A stretch of DNA of 64,000 nt from Rhodobacteraceae bacterium IMCC1909 (GCA_030704425.1 JAPDHM010000001.1:1550001-1614000); one strand, 5' to 3'. Numbered from the stretch's first letter, positions 34,945-44,540 are shown. Numbers and translations: made by a program. Notes: generated from the letters alone by a model not told the origin.

Positions 34945-35730
34945 ATGTCCGACACGATCCTGACCCAACACACCGACGGCTGGATGCAGATCACATTGAA
35001 CCGACCCGATCGGCTCAACGCCTTTAATGACGAGATGCATGCCGCCCTCAGCGCGGCACTTGCAGAGGCAGAAAAGCCCGAGGTGCGCGCGCTATTGCTC
35101 ACCGGTGCGGGGCGTGGATTTTGCGCCGGGCAAGATCTTGAGGGCCGCGATCCGCGCAGATTGGGCGGCCCCCCTGATCTGGGCCATACCCTGAGCACGC
35201 TTTACAATCCTCTGGTGCAGCGCCTACGCTCATTGGCCAAACCTGTCGTCTGCGCTGTCAATGGGGTCGCGGCGGGGGCAGGCGCCAATATTGTATTTGG
35301 CTGCGATATTGTCCTGGCGGCCACCACGGCAAAATTTGTACAAAGCTTTGCCAAAGTTGGGCTGATTCCTGATGCGGGTGGCACCTATCATTTGACGCAA
35401 ATCTTGGGACCGCTGCGCGCCAAAGCCTGGGCCATGACCGCCGCGCCAATCACTGCGCAAACCGCCCAAGACTGGGGATTGGTTTGGCAATGCTTCGAAC
35501 CGGGCGCGCTTTTGGAGGCTGCACAGCAGTTGACCGCAGACCTGGCCAGGGGCGCGACCCTGGGTTTGGCACAGACCAAACATGCCATCCACAAAGCGGG
35601 GCAAATGGATCTCGAGGCGCATATGGCGCTTGAAGCGGAAATTCAGCGCGCCTGCGGCCAGTCGGCAGATTACCTCGAAGGCGTTACAGCCTTCCTCGAC
35701 AAGCGCCCCGCACAGTATTCAGGATCCTAA
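34945..35730 (+). CDS. paaG: 1,2-epoxyphenylacetyl-CoA isomerase PaaG
   Basis: PaaG converts the epoxide into oxepin-CoA and later moves a double bond in a downstream intermediate. It is a 261-residue crotonase-fold protein. The oxyanion-hole segments are GRGFCAGQDLEGRD (about 53-66) and NGVAAGAGANIV (about 107-118); the catalytic Asp region is LIPDAGGTYHL (about 139-149). The ATG at 34945 follows GGAGG, and the upstream in-frame extension is not coding. First gene of paaGIJKR. Confidence 0.94.
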   Translation: MSDTILTQHTDGWMQITLNRPDRLNAFNDEMHAALSAALAEAEKPEVRALLLTGAGRGFCAGQDLEGRDPRRLGGPPDLGHTLSTLYNPLVQRLRSLAKPVVCAVNGVAAGAGANIVFGCDIVLAATTAKFVQSFAKVGLIPDAGGTYHLTQILGPLRAKAWAMTAAPITAQTAQDWGLVWQCFEPGALLEAAQQLTADLARGATLGLAQTKHAIHKAGQMDLEAHMALEAEIQRACGQSADYLEGVTAFLDKRPAQYSGS

Positions 35731-35731
35731 A

Positions 35732-36172
35732 ATGCCCCTCACCGCGCAACAAATTGCTGAAAAATCATCCGCGGCCTTGGGTGCACATGATGCGGCCAGT
35801 CAAGCGCTGGGGTTGCGGGTCACCCATATCGCGCCCGGACAGGCCAATGTGACCATGCAGGTCACAGAGCAGATGCTCAACGGACATGGGATTTGCCACG
35901 GCGGCTTAATCTTCACCCTGGCCGACACGGCCTTTGCCCACGCCTGCAACAGCTATAATCAAAGGGTCGTGGCCCAGACCTGCTCCATCAGCTTTCTGGC
36001 CCCCGGCCAGTTGGACGATCAGCTCACCGCCGCGGCCCGCGAGCTGCACCGCGCCGGGCGCAGCGGCATTTATGATATTGAAGTCACCCGCGCCACTGGC
36101 GAAGTGATTGCCCAGTTCCGGGGAAACTCCCGCAGCATCGAAGGTCAGCATTTTGAGGAGCCCCAACCATGA
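35732..36172 (+). CDS. paaI: Phenylacetyl-CoA-type thioesterase PaaI
   Basis: This 146-residue hotdog-fold thioesterase hydrolyses ring-hydroxylated or stalled CoA intermediates, freeing CoA when the pathway blocks. The motif NGHGICHGGLIFTLADTAFA holds the conserved Asn-Gly-His and the acidic residue of the active site. It starts one base after the paaG stop and overlaps paaJ by ATGA. Confidence 0.92.
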   Translation: MPLTAQQIAEKSSAALGAHDAASQALGLRVTHIAPGQANVTMQVTEQMLNGHGICHGGLIFTLADTAFAHACNSYNQRVVAQTCSISFLAPGQLDDQLTAAARELHRAGRSGIYDIEVTRATGEVIAQFRGNSRSIEGQHFEEPQP

Positions 36173-37371
36173 CTGAAGCCTATCTATGCATCGGGCGTCG
36201 CAGCGCGATCGGTCGGTTTGGCGGCGCTTTGGCGCAAACCCGGCCCGACGATCTTTTGGCCCATGTGATCCGTGCCACTTTGGCCGATGTGCCGACCCTC
36301 GATCCAGCGGCCATTGATGATGTGATCATGGGATGCGCCAATCAGGCCGGAGAAGACAATCGCAATGTGGCGCGCATGGCGGCCCTCTTGGCAGGCTTGC
36401 CTGAGAGCGTGGCGGGTGTCACGCTCAACCGCTTATGCGGCTCAGGACTGGACGCAATCGCAATGGGTGCTCGTGCCATCAAAGCCGGGGAGGCCGAGAT
36501 CATACTGGCCGGCGGCGTGGAAAGCATGACCCGCGCGCCCATGGTCATGCCCAAGGCTGAGAGCGCCTTTTCGCGAAAAGCTGAAATTTTCGACACAACC
36601 ATCGGATGGCGGTTTGTGAACCGAGAGATGAAAGCGCGCTTTGGCATCGACAGCATGCCCGAAACAGCCGAAAATGTGGCCACCGATTTTGGCATATCGC
36701 GCGCCGATCAAGACGCCTTTGCCCATCGCAGCCAGTGCCGCGCGGCGCAAGCCCAGGCCTCAGGGCGATTTGCCCGGGAAATCACGCCGATATCACTGCC
36801 GCAACGGCGCGGCGACCCGATCATCTTTGACACAGATGAACACCCTCGCACGACCAGCCTTGAAAAACTCGCAAGCCTCACCACCCCGTTTCGGCAAAAT
36901 GGCACGGTCACAGCCGGCAATGCCTCGGGCGTCAATGATGGGGCCGCAGCGCTCATCATCGCCTCACAAGCGGCGGTGGAGCGCTTTGACCTCACGCCCA
37001 TGGCCCGCATTCTTGGAACGGCCGTGGCCGGGGTCGCCCCACGCATTATGGGCATCGGCCCTGCACCGGCCAGCGAGAAGCTCTTACAGCGGCTTGGGCT
37101 GACAATGTCAGACATAGATCTGATAGAACTGAACGAAGCCTTCGCCGCCCAAGGCTTGGCGGTCATGCGGCAGCTTGGCCTGGCCGATAATGCCGCCCAT
37201 GTTAACCCCAATGGCGGCGCCATAGCCCTTGGCCACCCGCTGGGCATGTCAGGGGCGCGTCTGGCTTTGACCGCCGCCCATGAAATGCAGCTGAACGGCC
37301 ACAAACGCGCCCTATGCACCATGTGCATCGGCGTGGGGCAAGGCATTGCGATGATACTTGAGAAACTGTGA
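36169..37371 (+). CDS. paaJ: 3-oxoadipyl-CoA/3-oxo-5,6-dehydrosuberyl-CoA thiolase PaaJ
   Basis: This thiolase cleaves acetyl-CoA from 3-oxo-5,6-dehydrosuberyl-CoA and from 3-oxoadipyl-CoA. It has 400 residues, with the acyl-accepting Cys90 in LNRLCGSGLDA, the His in GHPLGMSGAR (about 353) and the second Cys in CMCIGVGQG. In isolation it could equally be named PcaF; the paa operon decides the name. A substantial overlap with the neighbours (4 bp with paaI) indicates coupled expression. Confidence 0.92.
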   Translation: MTEAYLCIGRRSAIGRFGGALAQTRPDDLLAHVIRATLADVPTLDPAAIDDVIMGCANQAGEDNRNVARMAALLAGLPESVAGVTLNRLCGSGLDAIAMGARAIKAGEAEIILAGGVESMTRAPMVMPKAESAFSRKAEIFDTTIGWRFVNREMKARFGIDSMPETAENVATDFGISRADQDAFAHRSQCRAAQAQASGRFAREITPISLPQRRGDPIIFDTDEHPRTTSLEKLASLTTPFRQNGTVTAGNASGVNDGAAALIIASQAAVERFDLTPMARILGTAVAGVAPRIMGIGPAPASEKLLQRLGLTMSDIDLIELNEAFAAQGLAVMRQLGLADNAAHVNPNGGAIALGHPLGMSGARLALTAAHEMQLNGHKRALCTMCIGVGQGIAMILEKL

Positions 37372-37381
37372 GACGAGACGG

Positions 37382-38665
37382 ATGAAAGATCTATCCCCAA
37401 AACCCGAAGATTTAAGCGCCATTGAAACCGCCAGCCGCGATGAAATCGAAGCGTTGCAACTTGAGCGGATGCGCTGGTCCTTGACCCATGCCTACACCAA
37501 TGTGCCACATTACAAACAGAGCTTCGATGCGGCCGGCGTGCATCCCGATGATCTGAAGTCTCTGGCCGATTTGGCCCGCTTTCCGTTCACAGTGAAAACG
37601 GATTTGCGGAGCAACTACCCCTTTGGCCTCTTCGCCGTGCCACGCAGTCAAATCAACCGCATTCATGCCTCCTCTGGAACCACAGGCCAGCCCACGGTGG
37701 TAGGCTATACCAAAGCTGATTTGGCGATGTGGGATGAGGTGATGGAACGCTCCTTGCGCGCGTCCGGCCTGCGCGCTGGAGATCTGCTCCACAATGCCTA
37801 TGGCTATGGGCTTTTTACCGGCGGATTGGGCGTGCATGGCGGCGCGGAAAAAATGGGTCTGACGGTTGTGCCCGTCTCCGGTGGCATGACCGAACGGCAG
37901 GTGCGTTTGATCGAAGACTTTCAAGCCACTGGGATCACAGTCACCCCCTCCTATATGCTGTCAATTCTGGACGAATACCGGCGCCAAGGGCTCGATCCGC
38001 GCAAGTCTCCACTACAAGTAGGTATTTTTGGCGCCGAACCTTGGACCAACGCGATGCGCGAGGAGGTCGAGCAGTCGTTTGACATGCATGCGGTTGATAT
38101 TTACGGCCTCTCAGAGGTGATGGGGCCTGGTGTGTCTTGCGAATGCGTCGAAAGCAAAGACGGGCTACATATTTGGGAAGACCACTTCTACCCGGAGATC
38201 ATTGATCCCGAGACTGGCGCGGTTCTGCCCGATGGGGCGCTTGGGGAATTGGTCTTCACCTCTCTGAGCAAAGAAGCTTTTCCAATCATTCGATACCGCA
38301 CCCGCGATCTGACCCGGCTCCTACCTGGCACTGCGCGCAGCATGCGGCGCATGGAAAAAGTCACTGGCCGCAGCGATGACATGATGATCCTGCGCGGCGT
38401 CAATGTCTTTCCGACGCAGATTGAGGAGCAATTGATGAAGGTGCCACAATTGGCGGCGCATTTTCAAATTGAACTGGTCAAAAAAGGCCCAATGGATCAC
38501 ATGATTGTACATGTAGAAGGCGATAGCGCCGCCGGTGACACCCTGGCAACTCTCATCAAGGCCAATATCGGCATCACCGCAGAGGTACGCGCAGGCGCTG
38601 ACAATTCCGTCGCCAGATCTCAAGGCAAAGCCGTACGGGTCATTGACAACCGAGCAGCGCGCTAA
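37382..38665 (+). CDS. paaK: Phenylacetate-CoA ligase PaaK
   Basis: PaaK activates phenylacetate with ATP and CoA, the entry step of the pathway. The 427-residue protein starts at the ATG at 37382, ten bases after the paaJ stop; an earlier in-frame ATG at 37358 lies inside paaJ. The P-loop-like ASSGTTGQPTVVGYT (about 98-112), YGLSEVMGPG and YRTRDLTRLL mark the adenylate-forming superfamily, with C-terminal MMILRGVNVFPTQIEE typical of PaaK. Confidence 0.95.
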   Translation: MKDLSPKPEDLSAIETASRDEIEALQLERMRWSLTHAYTNVPHYKQSFDAAGVHPDDLKSLADLARFPFTVKTDLRSNYPFGLFAVPRSQINRIHASSGTTGQPTVVGYTKADLAMWDEVMERSLRASGLRAGDLLHNAYGYGLFTGGLGVHGGAEKMGLTVVPVSGGMTERQVRLIEDFQATGITVTPSYMLSILDEYRRQGLDPRKSPLQVGIFGAEPWTNAMREEVEQSFDMHAVDIYGLSEVMGPGVSCECVESKDGLHIWEDHFYPEIIDPETGAVLPDGALGELVFTSLSKEAFPIIRYRTRDLTRLLPGTARSMRRMEKVTGRSDDMMILRGVNVFPTQIEEQLMKVPQLAAHFQIELVKKGPMDHMIVHVEGDSAAGDTLATLIKANIGITAEVRAGADNSVARSQGKAVRVIDNRAAR

Positions 38666-38668
38666 CCT

Positions 38669-39283
38669 GTGGCCCGCCCCATCGCCAAGGACCACCGCGA
38701 AAAACGCAGCGCGATCTTGAAACAGGCCGCGGTCTACTTCGCAGACCACGGCTATGATCGCGCGTCGGTCAATGGGGTGGCGGGGGCCTGCGGCATCTCC
38801 AAATCCTTGATTTATCACTATTACGACAGCAAGGAGCAGCTGCTCTTTGACATTTTGCACAGCCATCTCACGACGCTCTACAAGGGCCTAATAGCCCTGC
38901 CAAAGGCCGAAGATCCTGAGCTGCAGCTGCGTCAATTGGTGAGAAAACTGCTGCATATGTACCGCGGCGCAGATGCAGAGCATCGATTACAATTGCAAAG
39001 CACAACGGCCCTGCCCGAGGCGCAACGCCATATACTGGCGGACATCCAACGGTCGATTGTCAAAGAATTTTCCCAGGCCATTGCTGCCGCTGCGCCCAAA
39101 TATCTAGAGCAAGACCCAGATCATTTGCGCCCGCTCACCATGTCGCTCTTTGGCATGGTCAATTGGTTCTACCTCTGGCACCAACCGGGCCGCGGCTTGA
39201 GCCGGGAAACCTATGCCGATCTGGCAACCGAAATTCTCTTAGGCGGGTTGGCGCGGCTTCAAAATCAGGGGCGATCCCCTTAA
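38669..39283 (+). CDS. paaR: TetR family regulator, probable PaaR
   Basis: This 204-residue TetR-family repressor has an N-terminal helix-turn-helix ([19 protein letters not shown], about 33-51) and a ligand domain consistent with CoA-ester sensing. Translation starts at a GTG three bases after the paaK stop. As the last gene of paaGIJKR it probably represses the paa promoters; a matching palindrome lies between paaZ and paaG. Its last 4 bp overlap aroQ on the other strand. Confidence 0.85.
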   Translation: MARPIAKDHREKRSAILKQAAVYFADHGYDRASVNGVAGACGISKSLIYHYYDSKEQLLFDILHSHLTTLYKGLIALPKAEDPELQLRQLVRKLLHMYRGADAEHRLQLQSTTALPEAQRHILADIQRSIVKEFSQAIAAAAPKYLEQDPDHLRPLTMSLFGMVNWFYLWHQPGRGLSRETYADLATEILLGGLARLQNQGRSP

Positions 39284-39726
39284 CCCTCGGGCGCCAGAAT
39301 ATGCCCCATGCGCTGCATCGCCAGACTATAGCCCTGGACACCGAACCCGGCAATCACCCCATCCGCTCTTAACGAGACATAAGACGAATGGCGGAAGCTC
39401 TCGCGTTTATGCACATTTGAAATATGCACCTCTAGAACCGGGCCTTCAAAGGTATGCAATGCGTCGAGCAAAGCAATCGACGTATGGGTGAAGGCCGCAG
39501 GGTTGATGATAATGCCCGCTGAAGTTTGACGGGCCGTGTGGATCATATCAATCAGCGCACCCTCATGATTGCTTTGCATCAACTCGCAGCGCAGCCCGAA
39601 TTGCGCCGCCACCGCCGTGCAGGAGTTTGCCACATCGTCCAATGTGTCATGCCCGTAAATTTCCGGCTGACGTTGTCCCAAAAGGTTCAAATTGGGACCG
39701 TTCAAAATCGTAATGAGTTGTGCCAT
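39280..39726 (-). CDS. aroQ: Type II 3-dehydroquinate dehydratase
   Basis: This 148-residue enzyme converts 3-dehydroquinate to 3-dehydroshikimate in the shikimate pathway. [16 protein letters not shown] (about 10-25) contains the catalytic Tyr24 and flexible-loop Arg, and [15 protein letters not shown] (about 98-112) holds the catalytic His. The ATG at 39726 is chosen because the conserved ILNGPNLN then follows immediately. It lies 81 bp downstream of the decarboxylase gene on the same strand. It may feed aromatic synthesis or quinate use. Confidence 0.95.
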   Translation of the reverse strand: MAQLITILNGPNLNLLGQRQPEIYGHDTLDDVANSCTAVAAQFGLRCELMQSNHEGALIDMIHTARQTSAGIIINPAAFTHTSIALLDALHTFEGPVLEVHISNVHKRESFRHSSYVSLRADGVIAGFGVQGYSLAMQRMGHILAPEG

Positions 39727-39807
39727 GATCTCAGTTCCATCTCGTTTGTTACCCGGCCATGCCACAGTTTTGCAGCAATTGCGACTGTTTCTTGCCCTTT
39801 GCTGAAA

Positions 39808-41199
39808 TTATGCAGCCAGCTCGCAGAGCACCTGGTAGGCACATTGCACGTCGTCCTGGGTCACATCAAATTGACCAATCTGGAACCGTACGGCAATCTG
39901 CCCATCCACTTGCGTTTGTGTAATATAAATCCGCCCATCGTCATTGATCCGGTTTACAAAGGCAATTTGCGCCGCATCATCGCGGCCGGCCAATCGAAAG
40001 GTGAACAGGGATAAAACCGGGGACGTAACAATCTCAAATTGAGGATGCTGTGACAATTGATCAGCCAAACCCTCAGCCCAAGCCACATGATTGCGCAGCC
40101 TCTGGCGCAGGGCCTCAAGCCCGTAGGAGCGCAGCAAAAACCACAGCTTTAACGCGCGGAACCTCCGCCCGAGGGGCAAAGACCACTCCGAATAATTAAT
40201 CACCCCGTCACGGCCATGGGTCTTGAGATATTCTGGTTGAATGGCCAGAGTTTTGACCAAGCTTGCAGGATCGGCAAGAAAATGCGCCGAGCAATCAAAC
40301 TGCGCACCGAGCCATTTATGCGGATTGAACACGAGGGAGTCCGCGCCCTCAATCCCGGCCCATAGCGCACGAAATTCAGGGCAGATCATGCCCGCGCCGG
40401 CCCAAGCCGCATCCACATGGCTGTAAAGGTTAAACTCTTTGGCCACGCCAAGTACAGCTGTAAGATCATCGCAGGCGCCGGTGCCTGTGCCGCCGGTGCA
40501 GGCGATCACCCCCGCCGGAAAATGTCCTGCCGCAATATCGGCCTCAATCGCTGCCCGCAGCGCGACTGGATCCATGCCGCGGCGGATGCCGCCAATGGGT
40601 ATGCGTACGAGATTGTCTTGACCAATTCCCGCCACCCATATGGCGCGATCTACCGATGTGTGAACCTCTGCAGAACAATAAATACGCAGCCGCGGCGCTC
40701 CCGATAGCCCAGAGCGATTGCCTTGCCAATTCAGCGCCCGCTCGCGCATGGTCAACACCGCCGCCAATGTCGCCGAGGAGGCCGAATCTTGAATGACACC
40801 AGAAAACCCTGAGGGAAGACCAATGGCTTGGCGCAACCAATCGAGCATCACGGTTTCCATCTCCGTCGCCGCCGGTGAGGTCTGCCAAAGCATACATTGC
40901 GCCGCAATGGTTGAGACCAGCATCTCCGCCAGCATAGACGGAGGGGCGGCATTGGCTGGGAAATAGGCAAAAAACCTTGGGTGCTGCCAATGGGTCATCC
41001 CTGGCATCACCACCCGCTCAAAATCGGCCATGATCTCTTCCATGGACTGCGGCGTCTCCGGGGCGCTGTGCTCTAAAAGAGCGGCCACATCCCCCGGCGC
41101 CGTTTGCGCGCGCACCGGGCGGTCGCGTAGATTTTTATGGTAATCTGCGGCCCATCGAGAAATTTTTGCACCCCAGTCAGAGAATTCATCCCAGTGCAT
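39808..41199 (-). CDS. PLP-dependent aromatic-L-amino-acid decarboxylase-like protein
   Basis: This 463-residue group II PLP decarboxylase resembles aromatic amino acid (tyrosine/tryptophan/DOPA) decarboxylases. Family marks are THWQHPRFFAYFP near residues 72-84, DAAWAG (PLP-ring Asp) and the PLP lysine in NPHKWLGAQFDCSAHF (about 297-299). Its product would be an aromatic amine, which, after oxidation, could enter the adjacent phenylacetate pathway; that link is inference. The start has an AAGGGA box. It is divergent from the SDR gene. Confidence 0.85.
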   Translation of the reverse strand: MHWDEFSDWGAKISRWAADYHKNLRDRPVRAQTAPGDVAALLEHSAPETPQSMEEIMADFERVVMPGMTHWQHPRFFAYFPANAAPPSMLAEMLVSTIAAQCMLWQTSPAATEMETVMLDWLRQAIGLPSGFSGVIQDSASSATLAAVLTMRERALNWQGNRSGLSGAPRLRIYCSAEVHTSVDRAIWVAGIGQDNLVRIPIGGIRRGMDPVALRAAIEADIAAGHFPAGVIACTGGTGTGACDDLTAVLGVAKEFNLYSHVDAAWAGAGMICPEFRALWAGIEGADSLVFNPHKWLGAQFDCSAHFLADPASLVKTLAIQPEYLKTHGRDGVINYSEWSLPLGRRFRALKLWFLLRSYGLEALRQRLRNHVAWAEGLADQLSQHPQFEIVTSPVLSLFTFRLAGRDDAAQIAFVNRINDDGRIYITQTQVDGQIAVRFQIGQFDVTQDDVQCAYQVLCELAA

Positions 41200-41506
41200 T
41201 TTCAGTCCCTTCTCTTAGCAGCACAGACCCCATGCGGGCGGCCAAAGGCGGATAGAGCCACCGCGGTTTGCGCAAAATACAGCATACCGCTCCGCTCATT
41301 GATCGCAAGCCATAACACAGCAGCGCGCTTTAAATCTATACAGGGCTATGCATTCCCCTTTGTGCATCGCGCAATTTGACATTGACCCTTGGCGCGCAAA
41401 ACGCCAGCCTTGCCGTACAGAAGCTCATGCCCATAACGCCGGCAGTGGGTGCACAGCTGCATCCCATGCGAGGCCGCGAGCAGTGCCAGACATCAGGGAG
41501 ATCCCT
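41200..41506. other. 307-bp divergent intergenic region
   Basis: This space separates the decarboxylase and SDR starts. Reading frames through it are open on the + strand from 41348 but show no recognisable protein before the SDR domain. No clear operator or terminator was seen. Confidence 0.4.
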
Positions 41507-42322
41507 TTGGAATTCCAAGGCAAGATAATTATCCTCACCGGTGCCGCGGGCGGCATTGGCGCGGCTTTGGCCCGTGAATTTGCCCAGCGCGGCGCGCGCT
41601 TGGCGCTCTGTGACCTCAATGCCCCCGCGCTGAACGACCTGGCCCAGGAGTTGGGCGCGCTGCAGATGGTCTGCGATGTGACTGTCGAAAGCCGCATTCA
41701 GGCCATCGTGAAAGAGGTCGAAGTAACCCTTGGCCCGGTGGATATTTTCTTTTCCAATGCCGGATTCAGCGCAGGCGAGCCAGGTCACGCCGCCTCAGCG
41801 CCAGATCGGATTTGGCAGTCCGCCTGGGAGGTGCATGTCATGGCGCATGTCTACGCCTGCCGTGCCGTATTGCCAGCCATGCTGGCGCGTGGCCAGGGCT
41901 ATCTCGTGCAGATGGCCTCGGCTGCGGGGCTGCTCAACCAAATTGGCGATGCGGCCTATTCCACCAGCAAACACGCCGCCGTCGGTTTTGCCGAAGCCCT
42001 GGCCATTTCCCATGGGCACGAAGGCCTCAAAGTCTCAGTTGTTTGCCCGCAATATGTCGCCACGCCAATGCTGGGATATGATGATCCCGGCGCGGCCGCT
42101 CCATTGCTGGATGTATTGAGCCCAAAGACCGCAGCCCAGCGCATAGCAGATGCGATGGAGGAGGAACGCTTTTTGATCCTACCGCATCCGCAAGTCGCCG
42201 ATTACATAGCCTTCAAAGCGATGGAGCCCGAAAAGTGGCTGGCTGCCATGCGCAAACTGCGCGCACGGTTGATGGCAAAACTTGGCAAGCTTGATTTGGC
42301 ACAGATGCACAAATGGATGTGA
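41507..42322 (+). CDS. Short-chain dehydrogenase/reductase
   Basis: This is a classical SDR of 271 residues. The cofactor loop TGAAGGIGAALA (about 10-21) and the catalytic YSTSK (Tyr at about 149) are intact; DLNAPAL after strand 2 favours NAD(H). No ATG is near the domain start; a TTG at 41507 with AGGGAG 7 bp upstream gives a protein that begins one residue before FQGKIIILTG. The frame stays open upstream to 41348, so a longer start cannot be excluded. It converges on the GNAT gene. Substrate unknown. Confidence 0.8.
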   Translation: MEFQGKIIILTGAAGGIGAALAREFAQRGARLALCDLNAPALNDLAQELGALQMVCDVTVESRIQAIVKEVEVTLGPVDIFFSNAGFSAGEPGHAASAPDRIWQSAWEVHVMAHVYACRAVLPAMLARGQGYLVQMASAAGLLNQIGDAAYSTSKHAAVGFAEALAISHGHEGLKVSVVCPQYVATPMLGYDDPGAAAPLLDVLSPKTAAQRIADAMEEERFLILPHPQVADYIAFKAMEPEKWLAAMRKLRARLMAKLGKLDLAQMHKWM

Positions 42323-42341
42323 TCGCCGGATCGCTTCCCTG

Positions 42342-43328
42342 TCAAAGGGTTTTTTGCATGGTGATTTCCGTCACGCGATCATAACCCGGATGGGCATTGC
42401 GCGCGGTCTCAATAAATCCGCATTTGCCGAATATTTTTTGGTTCTCCACCAGCTCAATACGCACCTGCAGCTCAAGGCGGTACAGGCTCATGGAGCGGGC
42501 CAATGCCTCACTCGCCGCCAGCAGCGCACGCAACACGCCCCGGCCACGCAGATCCTCCGAAATGGCAATTTTTCCCAAATACAGCGCATGGGGCAAAGGC
42601 GTGGCCACAAGGCAAGCGGCGACAGGCTCGCCCAGAGCTAAAAGCCAGCTGTCCTTTGCCGCCTCTGCCAGCTTGCTGACGGTCAGCTGATGCATTGAGC
42701 TGGGCGGATCAATGCGTCCAGTCATATAGGCAAAGGAGGTTTGAATAAGCGTGAGCACCTGCGCCAAAGCCACGGTATCGCTGGCCTCCACTCGCCGCAC
42801 CGCAGAGTGCAGATCGGCCTGCCCAATCATACGCTGATAAATCGCTGTTCCGTGCCATTGGTCAAATTTGCGCCCAACCTCCTGCAAGCTTCCCACATGG
42901 GCAAAGCCACAGCGTTCATGCAACTGCGCACTCTGCGGATTTGGCAAGGTGACAATGGCCACTGCCGTATGAAACCCGCGGGCGGCCAAATGTGCAAAGA
43001 GCATCCGATAGAGCGCCTGGGCAAGGCCGCGACCCTGTCCCTCAGGCGCCAAGTAAACACTGACCTCTGCGGTGCGGTCATAGGCCAGACGGGGACGATA
43101 GGGGCTGGCATAGGCAAAGCCTAAAATCCCCGCATCTGACTGCGCCACAAAGTAGCCATGGCTGGCAAGGTTGCCGGCTATGCGCTCAGCCATGGTCTCC
43201 ACACTGGGTGGAACGGTTTCAAAAGAAATGGAAGTCTCTTGCACGAAAGGCGCATAAATCGCCCGAATATCAGCTGCATCCTCTGGCCGGGCCGCACGAA
43301 TGGTGACATCTCCCTGCGGTGTAGACAT
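42342..43328 (-). CDS. Double GNAT acetyltransferase (Pat-like fused to second GNAT)
   Basis: This 328-residue protein appears to hold two acetyltransferase domains. Residues about 9-165 resemble phosphinothricin/methionine-sulfone acetyltransferases (AAPRPEDAADIRAIYAP-type opening, GFAYASPYRPR, acetyl-CoA loop EGQGRGLAQALY, and CGFAHVGSLQEVGRKFD). Residues about 180-328 form a second, more divergent GNAT domain with KIAISEDLRGRGVLRALL as the acetyl-CoA loop and NQKIFGKCGFIET near the end. Pat-like domains are usually single-domain proteins of about 170-180 residues, so the fusion is unusual. Substrate is unknown. It follows csaA on the same strand. Confidence 0.75.
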   Translation of the reverse strand: MSTPQGDVTIRAARPEDAADIRAIYAPFVQETSISFETVPPSVETMAERIAGNLASHGYFVAQSDAGILGFAYASPYRPRLAYDRTAEVSVYLAPEGQGRGLAQALYRMLFAHLAARGFHTAVAIVTLPNPQSAQLHERCGFAHVGSLQEVGRKFDQWHGTAIYQRMIGQADLHSAVRRVEASDTVALAQVLTLIQTSFAYMTGRIDPPSSMHQLTVSKLAEAAKDSWLLALGEPVAACLVATPLPHALYLGKIAISEDLRGRGVLRALLAASEALARSMSLYRLELQVRIELVENQKIFGKCGFIETARNAHPGYDRVTEITMQKTL

Positions 43329-43393
43329 CTCGGTGGCCCCTCAACCAATATGTGGACTCGGAGCGCCGATGCTGTTGCGCCACACCCCCCACA

Positions 43394-43732
43394 TTAGAAC
43401 AATCGCCCGCCAATAGGCACATCCTGATCTGGCCGCATCAACACCACTTTGCCCGCCTCATCCGGCACACCCAGCACCAAAATCTCTGACATCACCTTAC
43501 CAATCTGGCGCGGCGGAAAGTTCACCACGGCCAGAACCTGGGTTCCAACCAACGCTTCGGGCGTATAATGATCGGTCAACTGCGCGGAAGATTTCTTAAT
43601 CCCAAGATCGTCACCAAAATCCACCCAAAGCTTGATGGCTGGCACGCGGGCCTCGGGATATGGTTCGGCTTGAGTGACATGGCCAATGCGAATATCAAGC
43701 TTGGCAAAATCCGTATAGGAGATCTCAGCCAT
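43394..43732 (-). CDS. csaA: tRNA-binding domain protein, CsaA-like
   Basis: This 112-residue protein is a stand-alone OB-fold tRNA-binding domain of the CsaA / MetRS-C-terminal type. FAKLDIRIGHVTQAEPYPEA opens the domain; VVNFPPRQIGKVMSEILVLG is the second conserved block. CsaA has been described as an export-linked chaperone in Bacillus, but the role in alphaproteobacteria is unclear. The ATG at 43732 gives the typical length; it overlaps the proC end by 8 bp, so the two are coupled. Confidence 0.85.
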   Translation of the reverse strand: MAEISYTDFAKLDIRIGHVTQAEPYPEARVPAIKLWVDFGDDLGIKKSSAQLTDHYTPEALVGTQVLAVVNFPPRQIGKVMSEILVLGVPDEAGKVVLMRPDQDVPIGGRLF

Positions 43733-44540
43733 TGGACAGCTCCTGCGATCGTTGGCTGGCAGCGGCCACGGCTTGATCCAAAAGTTGCGGCAATCCTGAC
43801 TCATGGCGCATCAAGATCTCAAGCGCCGCTTGGGTCGTGCCATTGGGGCTGGTGACGTTGACCCGGAGTTGCTCGGCGCTCTCACCAGAGTGAACGGCCA
43901 AAGCCCCTGCCCCCGCCACAGTGGCCTGCGCAAGCTGCATCGCCATATCCTCTGGCAGCCCTTGGTTTACACCCGCCGCAGCCAAAGCCTCTATCATTAA
44001 AAATACATAGGCCGGGCCGGAGCCAGACAGGCCCGTCACCGCATCCATTTGTTGCTCATTTTGCAACACAAGCGTTTGACCCACGGCCGCCATCAGGCTT
44101 TGCGCCTCTGCAACGTCTTTTTCCGTTGCACGCCCATTGCCGATGAGCGCTGTAATTCCTTGTCCAATGGCCGCCGGCGTATTGGGCATGGCGCGTACAA
44201 TTGGCGTGGATTTGCCCAAAACATCCTCAAAGGCCGAAATGGGCGTGCCGGCGGCCACTGAAATAAACAAGGTTGTCGCCGAACCAAACCGCTGCAATCG
44301 CGGCAGAGCTTCCCCCATCATCTGGGGTTTGACCGCCACCAAAACCGCGGCGGGGTCATCGGGCAGCATTTCATTGACCAGCACGCCAATTGACAAAAGC
44401 CAATCACTCGGTTTCGGATCTAAGATCCAAACAGATTTAGGATCCATCCCCTGTTCGAGCCAACCGCTTAATAGGGCCGACCCCATTTTTCCGCAGCCAA
44501 GCAGCACCAAGCCACGTTTTAAAATATTATTTGAGAACAT
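43725..44540 (-). CDS. proC: Pyrroline-5-carboxylate reductase
   Basis: ProC makes L-proline from pyrroline-5-carboxylate with NAD(P)H. From the ATG at 44540 the protein has 271 residues; a TTG two codons earlier, with better spacing to AAAGGCG, is also possible. LLGCGKMGSALLSGW (about 13-27) is the nucleotide-binding loop, VAVKPQ is typical, and the C-terminal LSGSGPAYVF through TSPNGTTQAAL is the ProC signature. It lies between ybjN and csaA in a probable operon. Confidence 0.94.
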   Translation of the reverse strand: MFSNNILKRGLVLLGCGKMGSALLSGWLEQGMDPKSVWILDPKPSDWLLSIGVLVNEMLPDDPAAVLVAVKPQMMGEALPRLQRFGSATTLFISVAAGTPISAFEDVLGKSTPIVRAMPNTPAAIGQGITALIGNGRATEKDVAEAQSLMAAVGQTLVLQNEQQMDAVTGLSGSGPAYVFLMIEALAAAGVNQGLPEDMAMQLAQATVAGAGALAVHSGESAEQLRVNVTSPNGTTQAALEILMRHESGLPQLLDQAVAAASQRSQELSNG

